Positions 17,424 to 25,364 of a DNA stretch of 64,000 nucleotides are shown piece after piece. Made by a program: the position numbers and the translations under genes. The DNA is from Actinomycetales bacterium (lineage in GTDB: Bacteria > Actinomycetota > Actinomycetes > Mycobacteriales > Micromonosporaceae): positions 248,001 through 312,000 of the forward strand of contig PKFB01000021.1 of assembly GCA_002919305.1 (NCBI GenBank), written 5' to 3'. The stretch's first letter is position 1. Each line of letters starts with the position of its first letter. The notes beneath the pieces were generated by a model, which did not search any database, was not told the DNA's origin, and saw only the letters and a list, made by a program, of their open reading frames with translations.

Positions 17424-18146
17424 TTGCGTGGGGACATTTTCAAACCCGAGAACATGGCGCAGAACCCCACCGAGCCCGGAATGACCCTCCAGAACCCGTA
17501 CTGCGTGAAGTATTACGTGGTGAACGGAGAGGTCCTGGCCAAGCAGGGCTCGATGGTCGCCTACCGCGGCAACATCCAGATCGAGACCAAGAGTCAGGGC
17601 GTCGGCAACTTCCTCAAGCGCGCTATCACCGGTGAGGGCATCGCCCTGATGAGCGTGCGGGGTCACGGCGAGGTGTGGTTCGCTGACTACAGCACATCCG
17701 TCTTCATCCTGGAGATGGACCCGGGTGACGCCCTCGCCATCAACGGCCGCAACGTTCTCGTCTTCGACCCCACCCTCCAGTACCAGATTTCGATGGTGAA
17801 GAGCGTCGGTGGCCTGGTTGGCGGCGGTCTGTTCAACTGCGTGTTCACCGGGCACGGCCGAATAGCGATCACCGCTGACGGACCGCCGGTGGTGATCCCG
17901 GTCAGCCCCAACCTGCCGGTGTTCGTCGACACCAACGCGATCATCGGCTGGTCGGCCAACCTCCAGCCCTCGATCTTCCGCTCTCAGGGAATGAAATCGA
18001 TCCTCAAGGGCGGCTCGGGCGAGATGTTCCAGATGCACTTCCAGGGCCAGGGATTCGTCATCGTGCAGCCCAGCGAAGGCCCGATCATGCCGGTTGCCGC
18101 TGGTGGCGGAGGCGGCGGAGGCCTGCTCGGCTCGCTGGGTGGCTAA
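17424..18146 (+). CDS. AIM24 family protein (TIGR00266-like)
   Basis: The 240-residue protein starts at TTG 17424, seven bases after GAGGAG. It shows the AIM24/DUF124 double beta-helix pattern: VNGEVLAKQGSMVAYRGNI, the GEGIALMSVRGHGEVWFA repeat, FILEMDPGDALAINGRNVL, GLFNCVFTGHGRIAI and MFQMHFQGQGFVIVQPSE. The C-terminus is a Gly-rich run and short hydrophobic end (LLGSLGG). Bacterial members are of unknown biochemistry; the yeast namesake is mitochondrial. It is a single gene, convergent with pheA. Confidence 0.85.
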   Translation: MRGDIFKPENMAQNPTEPGMTLQNPYCVKYYVVNGEVLAKQGSMVAYRGNIQIETKSQGVGNFLKRAITGEGIALMSVRGHGEVWFADYSTSVFILEMDPGDALAINGRNVLVFDPTLQYQISMVKSVGGLVGGGLFNCVFTGHGRIAITADGPPVVIPVSPNLPVFVDTNAIIGWSANLQPSIFRSQGMKSILKGGSGEMFQMHFQGQGFVIVQPSEGPIMPVAAGGGGGGGLLGSLGG

Positions 18147-18157
18147 AACCATGGAGA

Positions 18158-18228
18158 AGCGGCACGGTCCGCGACCAACACGACCAATACCACCCTCGTT
18201 GCGATGGTCATCAATCGGCCGTGCCGCT
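18158..18228. terminator. Possible terminator between AIM24 gene and pheA
   Basis: Ten-base arms AGCGGCACGG (18158-18167) and CCGTGCCGCT (18219-18228) are perfectly complementary but 51 nt apart, and the right arm lies inside the end of pheA. This is a weak call. Confidence 0.3.
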
Positions 18229-19137
18229 CTCTCGCAGCTTGGCTAGCCACGTAGCCGCATCGGCGAAGTCGGCATCCGACGTCCCGGTGGGCGGCCGCAC
18301 CGGCTTATCCTCCCGTGCCCTGGGATACGAGCCGAGGAAACGCACGGCTGCGCAGATCCGACGCAACCCCATCAGGGCCTCCCCCATCCGCGCCTCGGCC
18401 ACGTGCCCATTGCAGTCGAGCAGGAAGCAGTACCGGCCTAGTTGCTCCCCGGTGGGCTGTGACGCGATCCGGGTCAGGTTGATCCCGCGTACCGCCAACT
18501 GGGTCAGGACCTCCAAGAGCGCGCCGACCCGGTCATGGGCGATGAACACCGCCAGTGACGTCAGATCGTTGCCGGTGGGGGGCGGTGGCGGGCCTGGTCG
18601 GCACATCAAGACAAAACGTGTCATGGCCCCGGACTGGTCGGCGATGTTCTCCGCCAGCACGGGCAGGTCGTGCCGCTGTACCGCGAGCCGTGAACTGACC
18701 GCGGCGTCATATTTGCCATGCGCCACCGCGGCAGCCGCCGTGGCGTTGGACAGCATGTCGACGACGGTCGCCTGAGGCAGATGCGCACGCAGCCAATTCC
18801 GGCACTGCGCCGCGGCCTGGGGGTGCGCCGCCACGACGCGGATCTGATCCGCCCTGATACCGGGGCGGATGGCCAGCACGAAGTTGACCGGGATGATCAC
18901 CTCACGGGTGATCAGCAATGGCTCCCCCATCGCCAGCTCGGCCATCGTGTCCGGGACGCTGCCGCCGACAGAGTTCTCCAACGGCACCATCGCCCCGTCG
19001 GCCTGATGGACACGGACCGCATCGAGTGCCTCGGACACGCTGCGTGCGGGGATCAGTTCCGCATGTTCGGCGTCAGGGATGGTGCGCAACGCCTGCTCGC
19101 TGAACGTGCCCTCCGGCCCCAGATACGTAAAACGCAC
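18211..19137 (-). CDS. pheA: Prephenate dehydratase
   Basis: The 308-residue monofunctional enzyme converts prephenate to phenylpyruvate in phenylalanine synthesis. The catalytic domain shows YLGPEGTFSEQAL, GAMVPLENSVGGSV, AAHPQAAAQCRNWL and the conserved catalytic TRF (GAMTRFVLMCRP). The ACT domain (about 200-275) has GALLEVLTQLAVRGINLTRI. The Phe-binding ESRP motif that normally follows is IASQPTG here, so the Glu and Arg of the allosteric site are replaced. No chorismate mutase domain is fused. The start is GTG 19137. It lies near serS as in many actinobacteria. Confidence 0.93.
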   Translation of the reverse strand: MRFTYLGPEGTFSEQALRTIPDAEHAELIPARSVSEALDAVRVHQADGAMVPLENSVGGSVPDTMAELAMGEPLLITREVIIPVNFVLAIRPGIRADQIRVVAAHPQAAAQCRNWLRAHLPQATVVDMLSNATAAAAVAHGKYDAAVSSRLAVQRHDLPVLAENIADQSGAMTRFVLMCRPGPPPPPTGNDLTSLAVFIAHDRVGALLEVLTQLAVRGINLTRIASQPTGEQLGRYCFLLDCNGHVAEARMGEALMGLRRICAAVRFLGSYPRAREDKPVRPPTGTSDADFADAATWLAKLRESGTAD

Positions 19138-19199
19138 GGCCTTGAGCCTACGATCCGCCTCTCACCGCACGTGCAGCGATCACCAATCTGTCGCCGGTC

Positions 19200-19583
19200 T
19201 CAAGCCTCATGCACCCGGTGTCCCGCGCCCGCCAACGCGGCCAGAGCTTCGTCCAGACGGACCGCCGGTACCAGCAGGTAGTCAGTGTCGTAAGTAGAGA
19301 ACGCACAGATGTTGACCCTGGCGTCGGCGAGCGGTCCGACCAACGAGGCCAACACCCCGGTTTGGGCCAGGTTCACCGGTCCGGAGACTCGCAGACAGCG
19401 CCAGGGCGTCTCCACGGCGGCGTCGTGGGGGGCGTACGACGCTGGGCAGACAATGGAGACCTCGTCCGGCGTCCAGGCGACTGATACCACGCCTCCTTCG
19501 ACGGGTAGACTCGCGGGAAGCGGAGATCCCGCCGGTAGGCGACAAATCGCGTAGTCCTCTGGAAGCAGGTCGAGATCAAGCAC
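19200..19583 (-). CDS. Stand-alone ACT-domain protein
   Basis: The 127-residue protein has two ACT-like halves: VVSVAWTPDEVSIVCP with CLRVSGPVNLAQTGVLASL, and PLADARVNICAFSTYDTDYLLVP. This resembles the CASTOR/ACT_7 family of amino-acid-binding proteins. It probably senses an amino acid rather than catalysing a reaction. GTG 19583 starts the protein. The gene is 62 nt upstream of pheA on the same strand, so it may be co-transcribed and concerned with aromatic amino acids; that link is inference. Confidence 0.78.
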   Translation of the reverse strand: MLDLDLLPEDYAICRLPAGSPLPASLPVEGGVVSVAWTPDEVSIVCPASYAPHDAAVETPWRCLRVSGPVNLAQTGVLASLVGPLADARVNICAFSTYDTDYLLVPAVRLDEALAALAGAGHRVHEA

Positions 19584-19814
19584 GTTCGCAGGTTACGCGG
19601 GCGCGACGCACTGCCCAAATATCTTGTGGTCGTGCCAACGTCACGGTCCGGCAACCACTTGGGCAACAAGGCGGAATGCCACATCCGGTCGCCCATCGTC
19701 CGCTTGATCTCCACCCGGTAGGACACCTGACCAGCGCCCGCAGGGCCCTCAGGGTCGAGGTTCATCCCACAGCGGCTGCCCACCCGACCGGTGTCACCCG
19801 GTCTTCCGCCTACA

Positions 19815-20675
19815 GTGGCGGACGTGGATCGCAGGGAAGCCGAAAAACTGCTAGCGGATGTCGCAGCGGGATCGGTGAGCGTGGCGGACGCCCTCGACCG
19901 GCTCACCTTCGGCGTGCTAGATGACACGATGACCGGGTACGCCGACCTCGGCTTCGCTCGCGTGGACACCCACCGGGCCCTACGTACCGGGGATCCCGAA
20001 GTGATCTACGGTGCCGGGAAGACCCCGGAGCAGATCGTGGCGATCGTTCGCCGGTTGCGTCAGACCGGTACGCAGCGCCCCATCCTGGTGACGCGGGTGA
20101 GCGACTCGGCCCGCAGCGCCCTCCTGGACACCTTCGCCGATGAGGTGCTCGACGATCCGGTGGCGCGCTGCGTCGCGGTCGGGCAGCCGCCCGCCCCGGT
20201 AGGGACGGTCACCGTGGTGTCCGCGGGCACCTCCGATCTCCCAGTCGCCGCGGAGGCGGCATTCACGGTACGCACGTATGGCGTCGCGGTTGAGCAGATT
20301 CACGATGTCGGTGTCGCCGGCCTGCACCGCCTGCTGGCGGTCCGGCCCCAACTGGAACGCGCCGATTGCGTGATCGTGGTGGCGGGCATGGAGGGCGCGC
20401 TCGCCAGCGTAGTGGGTGGGCTGATCGGCGTACCCCTGATCGCGGTCCCCACCTCGGTTGGCTACGGCACCGGTGCCGGGGGCGTGGCCGCGCTGCTCAC
20501 CATGTTGAACTCATGTGCCCCTGGCACGGCCGTGGTCAATATCGACAACGGTTTCGGGGCAGGGGTCTGCGCGGCGCGGATCGCGCGGGCGGCGGCCGGT
20601 GCGACACGCTTCTCCGCGTCCGAGACGACGCCGGCCTTCACACCCGACTCACAATGGCCGGAGCAGAACTCATGA
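19815..20675 (+). CDS. larB: LarB, pyridinium-3,5-biscarboxylate mononucleotide synthase
   Basis: The roughly 286-residue protein carboxylates and hydrolyses nicotinate adenine dinucleotide in the first step of nickel-pincer cofactor synthesis. N-terminal features are LLADVAAGSVSVADALDRL and FARVDTHRALRTGDPEVIYGAGKTPEQI; the C-terminal AIRC/PurE-like domain has VVSAGTSDLPVAAEAA, DVGVAGLHRLL, VVAGMEGALASVVGGL and VPTSVGYG. Several GTG starts are possible (19791, 19815, 19824) and none has a clear ribosome site; a leaderless start is possible. It overlaps larC by ATGA. Confidence 0.88.
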   Translation: MADVDRREAEKLLADVAAGSVSVADALDRLTFGVLDDTMTGYADLGFARVDTHRALRTGDPEVIYGAGKTPEQIVAIVRRLRQTGTQRPILVTRVSDSARSALLDTFADEVLDDPVARCVAVGQPPAPVGTVTVVSAGTSDLPVAAEAAFTVRTYGVAVEQIHDVGVAGLHRLLAVRPQLERADCVIVVAGMEGALASVVGGLIGVPLIAVPTSVGYGTGAGGVAALLTMLNSCAPGTAVVNIDNGFGAGVCAARIARAAAGATRFSASETTPAFTPDSQWPEQNS

Positions 20676-21985
20676 TGATCGGCTGGTTGGACTGTCACGC
20701 GGGCGCCAGCGGTGACATGTTTCTGGGCGCGCTCATCGACGCCGGGGTACCGCTCGAGCATCTTCAGTCCACCGTGGACGCTCTCGGCGTCGCGCCGATC
20801 GAGCTGCGTGCCACCTCGGTCAGCCGTCACGGCATCGGCGCCACCAAAGTCGACGTGGTGTACGCGGAGGCTGACCCGCACGCGCGGTCATGGCGGGACA
20901 TCCGGCTCTTGCTGGAGACAGCCCCGCTGCCTGACCCGGTACGCCACTCAGCGCTGCGTGCTTTCGGCTATGTGGCGCGCGCCGAGGCCGCGATCCACCA
21001 GACAGACCTCGACCATGTTCACTTCCACGAAGTGGGTGGGCTCGATGCGATCGCCGACATCGTCGGCGCCTGCGCTGGGCTGCATTGGCTACGCACCCAT
21101 CTGGGATTACGCGCGCTGACCGCAAGCACGGTCACCGTGGGGGACGGGGTGACGCGCGGTGCCCATGGCGGTATCCCGGTACCGGCCCCGGCGGTCCTGA
21201 GTATCCTCGCCGAGGTCGGCGCTCCCGTCGTGGGCGGTACCCCCTATGAGGCGTGTACGCCCACCGGTGCGGCCCTCATCGCCGCCCACGCCGACGGCTA
21301 CGGCCGGCTGCCCGCCATGGTGGTACGCCGGGTCGGTGTCGGGGCAGGGGGCCGGGATCCCGCAGAGCGCGCGAATGTCCTGCGTCTGGTCCTGGGCGAG
21401 CCGGCCCCCACCTCCGAACCTGGGGAGTCGGATCCGACGAGCCCATCCCCTCCGGAATGGTCCGTCCTGATCGAGTGCAATGTGGATGACCTGGATCCCC
21501 GGCTGTGGCCCGGCTTGCTCCCGATTTTGTTGGAGGCGGGAGCGCAGGACGCCTGGCTCACCCCGATCCTGATGAAGAAGGGCCGCCCGGCCCACACCCT
21601 GCACGTGCTCGCGCCGCCGTCCCGGGCCCAGCGGCTGCGGGATCTCATCTACAGCCACACCAGCAGCATCGGGATCAGGCAGACCGTGGTGGAGCGGTAT
21701 CCGCTGGCTCGGGAATGGACCACCGTAGATATCGACGGCCACCCGATCCGGGTCAAGGTGGCCCGACATCGAGGGAATGTCGTCAATCTGTCGATCGAGT
21801 ACGAGGATGTGGCCGCCACCGCCCGAACCCTGCAGCTGCCTGAGAAGACGGTGCTTGCCCGGGCCACCGCCGCCGCCTGGCGCGACCTGCCGTCACACCT
21901 CCTGCACACCCCCATGACGACGACCCCTGGTAGGCGTGGCGTAAGCGAGGGCGAGACTTCAGATACGGCAGAAGAAGGTCAGTGA
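20672..21985 (+). CDS. larC: LarC, nickel insertion protein for the nickel-pincer cofactor
   Basis: The 437-residue protein inserts nickel into the pincer nucleotide in a CTP-dependent step. It starts at ATG 20672 (GGAG upstream), overlapping the larB stop. Family signatures are WLDCHAGASGDMFLGALID, the His-rich HVHFHEVGGLDAIADIVG, TPTGAALIAAHAD, VLIECNVDDLDPRLW and MKKGRPAHTLHVLA. It is one unbroken frame, whereas Lactobacillus makes LarC by programmed frameshift. Its last 27 bases overlap the convergent PAS gene. LarE and a LarA-type racemase are not in the window, so the cofactor's user is unknown here. Confidence 0.92.
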   Translation: MMIGWLDCHAGASGDMFLGALIDAGVPLEHLQSTVDALGVAPIELRATSVSRHGIGATKVDVVYAEADPHARSWRDIRLLLETAPLPDPVRHSALRAFGYVARAEAAIHQTDLDHVHFHEVGGLDAIADIVGACAGLHWLRTHLGLRALTASTVTVGDGVTRGAHGGIPVPAPAVLSILAEVGAPVVGGTPYEACTPTGAALIAAHADGYGRLPAMVVRRVGVGAGGRDPAERANVLRLVLGEPAPTSEPGESDPTSPSPPEWSVLIECNVDDLDPRLWPGLLPILLEAGAQDAWLTPILMKKGRPAHTLHVLAPPSRAQRLRDLIYSHTSSIGIRQTVVERYPLAREWTTVDIDGHPIRVKVARHRGNVVNLSIEYEDVAATARTLQLPEKTVLARATAAAWRDLPSHLLHTPMTTTPGRRGVSEGETSDTAEEGQ

Positions 21986-22414
21986 GCCCGCCAACTGCCC
22001 GCCGTTCCACAGCGGGGTGGTGATCGCGTCCACCGTCCGGATCAGGTCACCGACGCGGATCCGCATCAGACCCCGCGCCAAGCCACCGGTCGACAACGCC
22101 AGGAGAGGTGGGATCCGCTCCAGCTCCCATTCCGCCAATTGCCCCCGCGCGGCGGTGAAGTCGATCAGCTCAAGCAGGCCGTCAAGCAGCCCGCGACCGA
22201 CCACTTCCTCATCCTCAGGAAATCCCAGAAGAGACCGACAGGTCGGGGAAGCCGCTATCACGACCCCGTCCGAATCCAGGATGAGACAGGGCTCGGCGGC
22301 GCGGACGACGACCTGAGCCCAGGTGCTCACTGGATCGTCCAAGGTGCCGTCGGGTGATCCGGACTCTGGCTCGGGCAGTACGCTCCCAGACAGCGAAAGT
22401 TCGACGTGGGGCAC
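21959..22414 (-). CDS. Single PAS-domain protein
   Basis: The 151-residue protein has a variable acidic N-terminus (1-30), then a PAS fold: VVRAAEPCLILDSDGVVIAA, SPTCRSLLGFPEDEEVVGRG, LLDLLELIDFT-like helices, and the final strands TVDAITTPLWNGGQLAGSLTF. No output domain is attached, so it probably acts by binding a partner or ligand. GTG 22414 is the start. The gene ends inside larC from the opposite strand (27-bp convergent overlap). Ligand and partner are unknown. Confidence 0.72.
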   Translation of the reverse strand: MPHVELSLSGSVLPEPESGSPDGTLDDPVSTWAQVVVRAAEPCLILDSDGVVIAASPTCRSLLGFPEDEEVVGRGLLDGLLELIDFTAARGQLAEWELERIPPLLALSTGGLARGLMRIRVGDLIRTVDAITTPLWNGGQLAGSLTFFCRI

Positions 22415-22718
22415 GCGACCTCCCGAATGCGTTCCCGTCCGCTCCGCCGCCCTGACGGTCGTAACCTATCGACATTTCAGGCGAAACATACTTCAGCCCG
22501 CACCCCATATGTGGCCGTATGGGGTTTAAGGGCCTGAAGATGGTCCGCCCACCATGGTACGCAGAAGATGAAGTTTCGTACGCGCTCCGTGTTGGGCCCT
22601 CAACCCAGATGCCGATCAACTTACATAGGCTCGGGGATGGTCGTCATCCGCCCGGGTCGCCCACGGATCCCCTCTTCATCAAGAAGGTGCGAGATCAACG
22701 AGATCAAAAGGTGCGAGC
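22415..22718. promoter_or_regulatory. Divergent promoter region between PAS gene and arcA
   Basis: This 304-bp spacer has short direct repeats just before arcA: AAGGTGCGAG at 22684-22693 and 22708-22717, and GAGATCAA at 22691 and 22700. The second AAGG is also the arcA ribosome binding site, so the duplication may affect translation start. Nothing else is evident. Confidence 0.4.
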
Positions 22719-23942
22719 ATGAGACATTACGCAGACAGCGAAGTAGGACAGCTACGCACCGTACTGCTGCACCGCCCAGGCGCGGAGCTGAAGCGGCTGA
22801 CGCCGCGTAACAACGATTCCCTGCTGTTCGACGGCATCCCTTGGGTGGGGCGGGCGCAGGAGGAGCATGACATCTTCGCGGACGCGCTGCGTTCCCACGG
22901 TGTAGAGGTGCTCTACCTGACCGACCTGTTGACGGAAACCCTCACCATCCCTCAGGCCCGGGAAGACCTCACCGAATCTGTGTTACGGGACGTGCGGCTC
23001 GGAGACGGGCTACGCCGCCGAGTCGCCGACTATCTCGCCGATCTCACCCCGGCCGAGCTGGCGAATGTGCTCATCGCCGGCCTCGCCCACGAGGAGACCC
23101 GCGGCGGCGGTGACCTGGTCTACACCCTGATGGATCGGCACGACTTCGTTATTCCTCCCCTGCCCAACCTGCTGTTCACCCGGGACTCCGCGGTGTGGAT
23201 CCGCGACCATGTGGCGGTGACCAGCCTGGCCATGCCGGCCCGGTCCCGCGAGACCACCCTCACCCTGGCCATCTACCAGTACCATCCGCGGTTCGCGGGT
23301 ACGCCGCTGCTGTACGACCCCTCCCTGGAGCATGTGGAGGGCGGGGATGTGCTGTTACTCGCCCCTGGAGTCCTCGCGGTGGGGGTAGGGGAGCGGACCA
23401 CCCCGGCCGGCGCGGAACGGTTGGCGCGGCGAGTCTTCGCCGCCGGCACCGCCCACACCGTCCTGGTCGTACCGATCGCGCAGGAGCGCGCCACCATGCA
23501 CCTGGACACGATCTGCACCATGGTGGATCGCGACGCCGTGGTGATGTACCCCAACGTCGCTGATTCCCTGGTCGCCTACACGGTCACCCCCGCCGATCCC
23601 GATGACCCGTACGCCGATCCGGTGGTGGCCGGGCCGGAGCCGTTCCTCCGCGCGGCCGCCAAGGCCATGCGTATCGATACCTTGCGGGTCATCGACACCG
23701 GGCTGGATCCGGTGACGGCTGAACGGGAACAGTGGGACGACGGCAACAACACCCTGGCAATCTCACCGCGGCTGTGCGTGGCGTACGAACGCAACACCGA
23801 GACCAACGCCCGTCTGGAACAGGCGGGCATCGAGGTGATCCGGATCCCCGGGTCGGAGCTGGGTTCCGGGCGGGGCGGCCCCCGCTGCATGTCCTGCCCG
23901 ATCAGCCGTGACCCACTCCCGGTGACCGAGTCAATCGAGTGA
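22719..23942 (+). CDS. arcA: Arginine deiminase
   Basis: The 407-residue enzyme hydrolyses arginine to citrulline and ammonia. Guanidino-group-modifying motifs are all present: [14 protein letters not shown], the [12 protein letters not shown] substrate loop, [18 protein letters not shown], the catalytic His in [12 protein letters not shown], and the nucleophilic Cys in [12 protein letters not shown] at the C-terminus. ATG 22719 follows AAAAGG. The usual partners arcB, arcC and arcD are not adjacent, so here it may serve nitrogen supply or acid tolerance rather than a complete fermentative pathway. A perfect terminator follows. Confidence 0.95.
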   Translation: MRHYADSEVGQLRTVLLHRPGAELKRLTPRNNDSLLFDGIPWVGRAQEEHDIFADALRSHGVEVLYLTDLLTETLTIPQAREDLTESVLRDVRLGDGLRRRVADYLADLTPAELANVLIAGLAHEETRGGGDLVYTLMDRHDFVIPPLPNLLFTRDSAVWIRDHVAVTSLAMPARSRETTLTLAIYQYHPRFAGTPLLYDPSLEHVEGGDVLLLAPGVLAVGVGERTTPAGAERLARRVFAAGTAHTVLVVPIAQERATMHLDTICTMVDRDAVVMYPNVADSLVAYTVTPADPDDPYADPVVAGPEPFLRAAAKAMRIDTLRVIDTGLDPVTAEREQWDDGNNTLAISPRLCVAYERNTETNARLEQAGIEVIRIPGSELGSGRGGPRCMSCPISRDPLPVTESIE

Positions 23943-23949
23943 CCCGACA

Positions 23950-23976
23950 CCGCCGGATCCTGTCAGGATCCGGCGG
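23950..23976. terminator. Bidirectional terminator between arcA and DUF5926 gene
   Basis: A perfect 11-bp stem (CCGCCGGATCC / GGATCCGGCGG, arms 23950-23960 and 23966-23976) with loop TGTCA lies between two convergent stops only 49 nt apart. Confidence 0.8.
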
Positions 23977-23991
23977 GACCGGCGAGATGAC

Positions 23992-24894
23992 TTACCGGAG
24001 GGTGAACTGCCGCCCCAACAGCCCCTGCTTGGCACGCCGTTCAGCGGAGGACAGCGGCTCCTGAGAGCTCAACGCGTCGGCGTACCGCTTGGCGAAGGCC
24101 GCAAGCGGCTCCTCCCAGACGTCGGCCTCTGGCTCGACCGGCAGATCCCAGACGGGCACCAGCAGCCCGTGCGCCCGGAACATCCCGGCGAACTTGGTGT
24201 CCTCGGTCAGGGGCAGCTCACCGGCCGCGCTCAGCCGCGACAGGGCAGCCAGCGCCAAGTCCTCCTGGTCAGGCAGTACCCAACGCACATGCGCGCGGTC
24301 CGGGACCCGACACCAGTACGCGGCGGGGACGGCCGCCAGCTTACGGGTGGGGTAGATGGACTCGTTCGCACGCTCCAGGCTCGCCCGCACCTTCGGATCG
24401 TCAGCGGTGTCCGGATCCAGCCAGAAATCGAATCCGTCGTGCAGCGTGATGTTGAGAGGAGCGTCGGAGAGCACGTCCTGAAGCCGAGGGCCCGGTCCTG
24501 GCAACGCGGGCACCGACACCGTCGCGCCCGGCTCGGTGGCGAGAGCCTGCAACAGGGCCGCCGCCAGGTCCCGGCTCACATCACCGGAGTTGAATTGGCG
24601 CTGCAGCCCGACGAATACCCGGCCGTCCGGCTTAGTCATCGCTGGCCACGCCAGCGGCAACACGGTGGCGAGGATGACCTGCCGGTCCGGGAACCGTTCA
24701 GCGTACTCAGGGGCCAGCTGCAGGGGAGCGCTGGCAGCCGGCACCAACTCCCGAAGGGCAATCCACTCCACCTCATCGGTCAGCCCTTCGAATGGCCGCG
24801 CGACGAAGATGTCACGAACCTTAGGCCTCTGGCGGGTTTGGCGGGGGGATCCGGTGCGGGATCTGGCGACGTTGTTCCTACGACGCTTACTCAC
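23992..24894 (-). CDS. DUF5926 family protein
   Basis: The 300-residue protein has a very basic first 25 residues (KRRRNNVARSR) and matches the actinobacterial DUF5926 family: DIFVARPFEGLTDEVEWIAL, LREL-VPAASAPL, VILATVLPLAWPAM, a central HDGFDFWL and the ending KRYADALSSQEPLSSAERR. No catalytic motif is recognisable. The basic start may bind nucleic acid. GTG 24894 follows GGTGGAG. The gene lies 54 nt downstream of the kinase-ATPase pair on the same strand. Function unknown. Confidence 0.78.
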   Translation of the reverse strand: MSKRRRNNVARSRTGSPRQTRQRPKVRDIFVARPFEGLTDEVEWIALRELVPAASAPLQLAPEYAERFPDRQVILATVLPLAWPAMTKPDGRVFVGLQRQFNSGDVSRDLAAALLQALATEPGATVSVPALPGPGPRLQDVLSDAPLNITLHDGFDFWLDPDTADDPKVRASLERANESIYPTRKLAAVPAAYWCRVPDRAHVRWVLPDQEDLALAALSRLSAAGELPLTEDTKFAGMFRAHGLLVPVWDLPVEPEADVWEEPLAAFAKRYADALSSQEPLSSAERRAKQGLLGRQFTLR

Positions 24895-24948
24895 GGCGCT
24901 CCACCCTAGTGGTTATCGCCCAATTGGTCAGGCGAAGCGCCAAACCAG

Positions 24949-25353
24949 TCATCCGACGCGCCGTAGTTCCGCCCAGACACACGTACCGATCCCGTGCGGC
25001 GCTACTCCCCAACGGTGAGCCAAAGAGGCCACGATGGACAATCCACGCCCACGGAGTGCGTCAGGGCCCACTTTCTGGAGGCGGGGAACCCCAGGCCCCC
25101 CTCCGTCGGTGACCCGCACCCTCAGCACGTCCTCCTCGATCCGCCATGACACCAGCACCACACCGCCAGGCAGCGGCCGAGCATGTTGGACGGCGTTACC
25201 TACCAATTCGGACACCACGGCTCGTGCGGTGTCCACCAGCTCCGCATCCAAGTCAGCGAGATCCGCGGCGAGCCGTCGACGGGCCAGGGACGCCGCCCGG
25301 GCATGGTGGGGAACGACGACGCACCACGCCTGTTCACCGGCGACCGTCTGCAA
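24949..25353 (-). CDS. RsbW-like ATP-binding regulatory protein
   Basis: The 134-residue HATPase_c protein has an N-box ELVGNAVQHA, a G1-like DGGGPGVP and a G2-like GRGLSIVASLAHRWG. It resembles anti-sigma-factor kinases of the RsbW/SpoIIAB type that are abundant in actinomycetes. The start is placed at TTG 25353, six bases after a perfect AGGAGG; a longer frame runs back into the kinase gene and lacks a site. It begins 12 nt after the kinase stop, so the two are co-translated. The anti-sigma or partner protein is not identified. Confidence 0.78.
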   Translation of the reverse strand: MQTVAGEQAWCVVVPHHARAASLARRRLAADLADLDAELVDTARAVVSELVGNAVQHARPLPGGVVLVSWRIEEDVLRVRVTDGGGPGVPRLQKVGPDALRGRGLSIVASLAHRWGVAPHGIGTCVWAELRRVG

Positions 25354-25364
25354 GCCATGCCTCC

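Noticed and set aside
17205..18152. Large minus-strand frame opposite the AIM24 gene
   Set aside because: It is the high-GC mirror of a real gene; its sequence is rich in Asp, His, Arg and Gly without domains.
20366..20671. Upstream extension of larC
   Set aside because: It overlaps larB in another frame. The family start WLDCHAGASGDMF and a GGAG site support ATG 20672.
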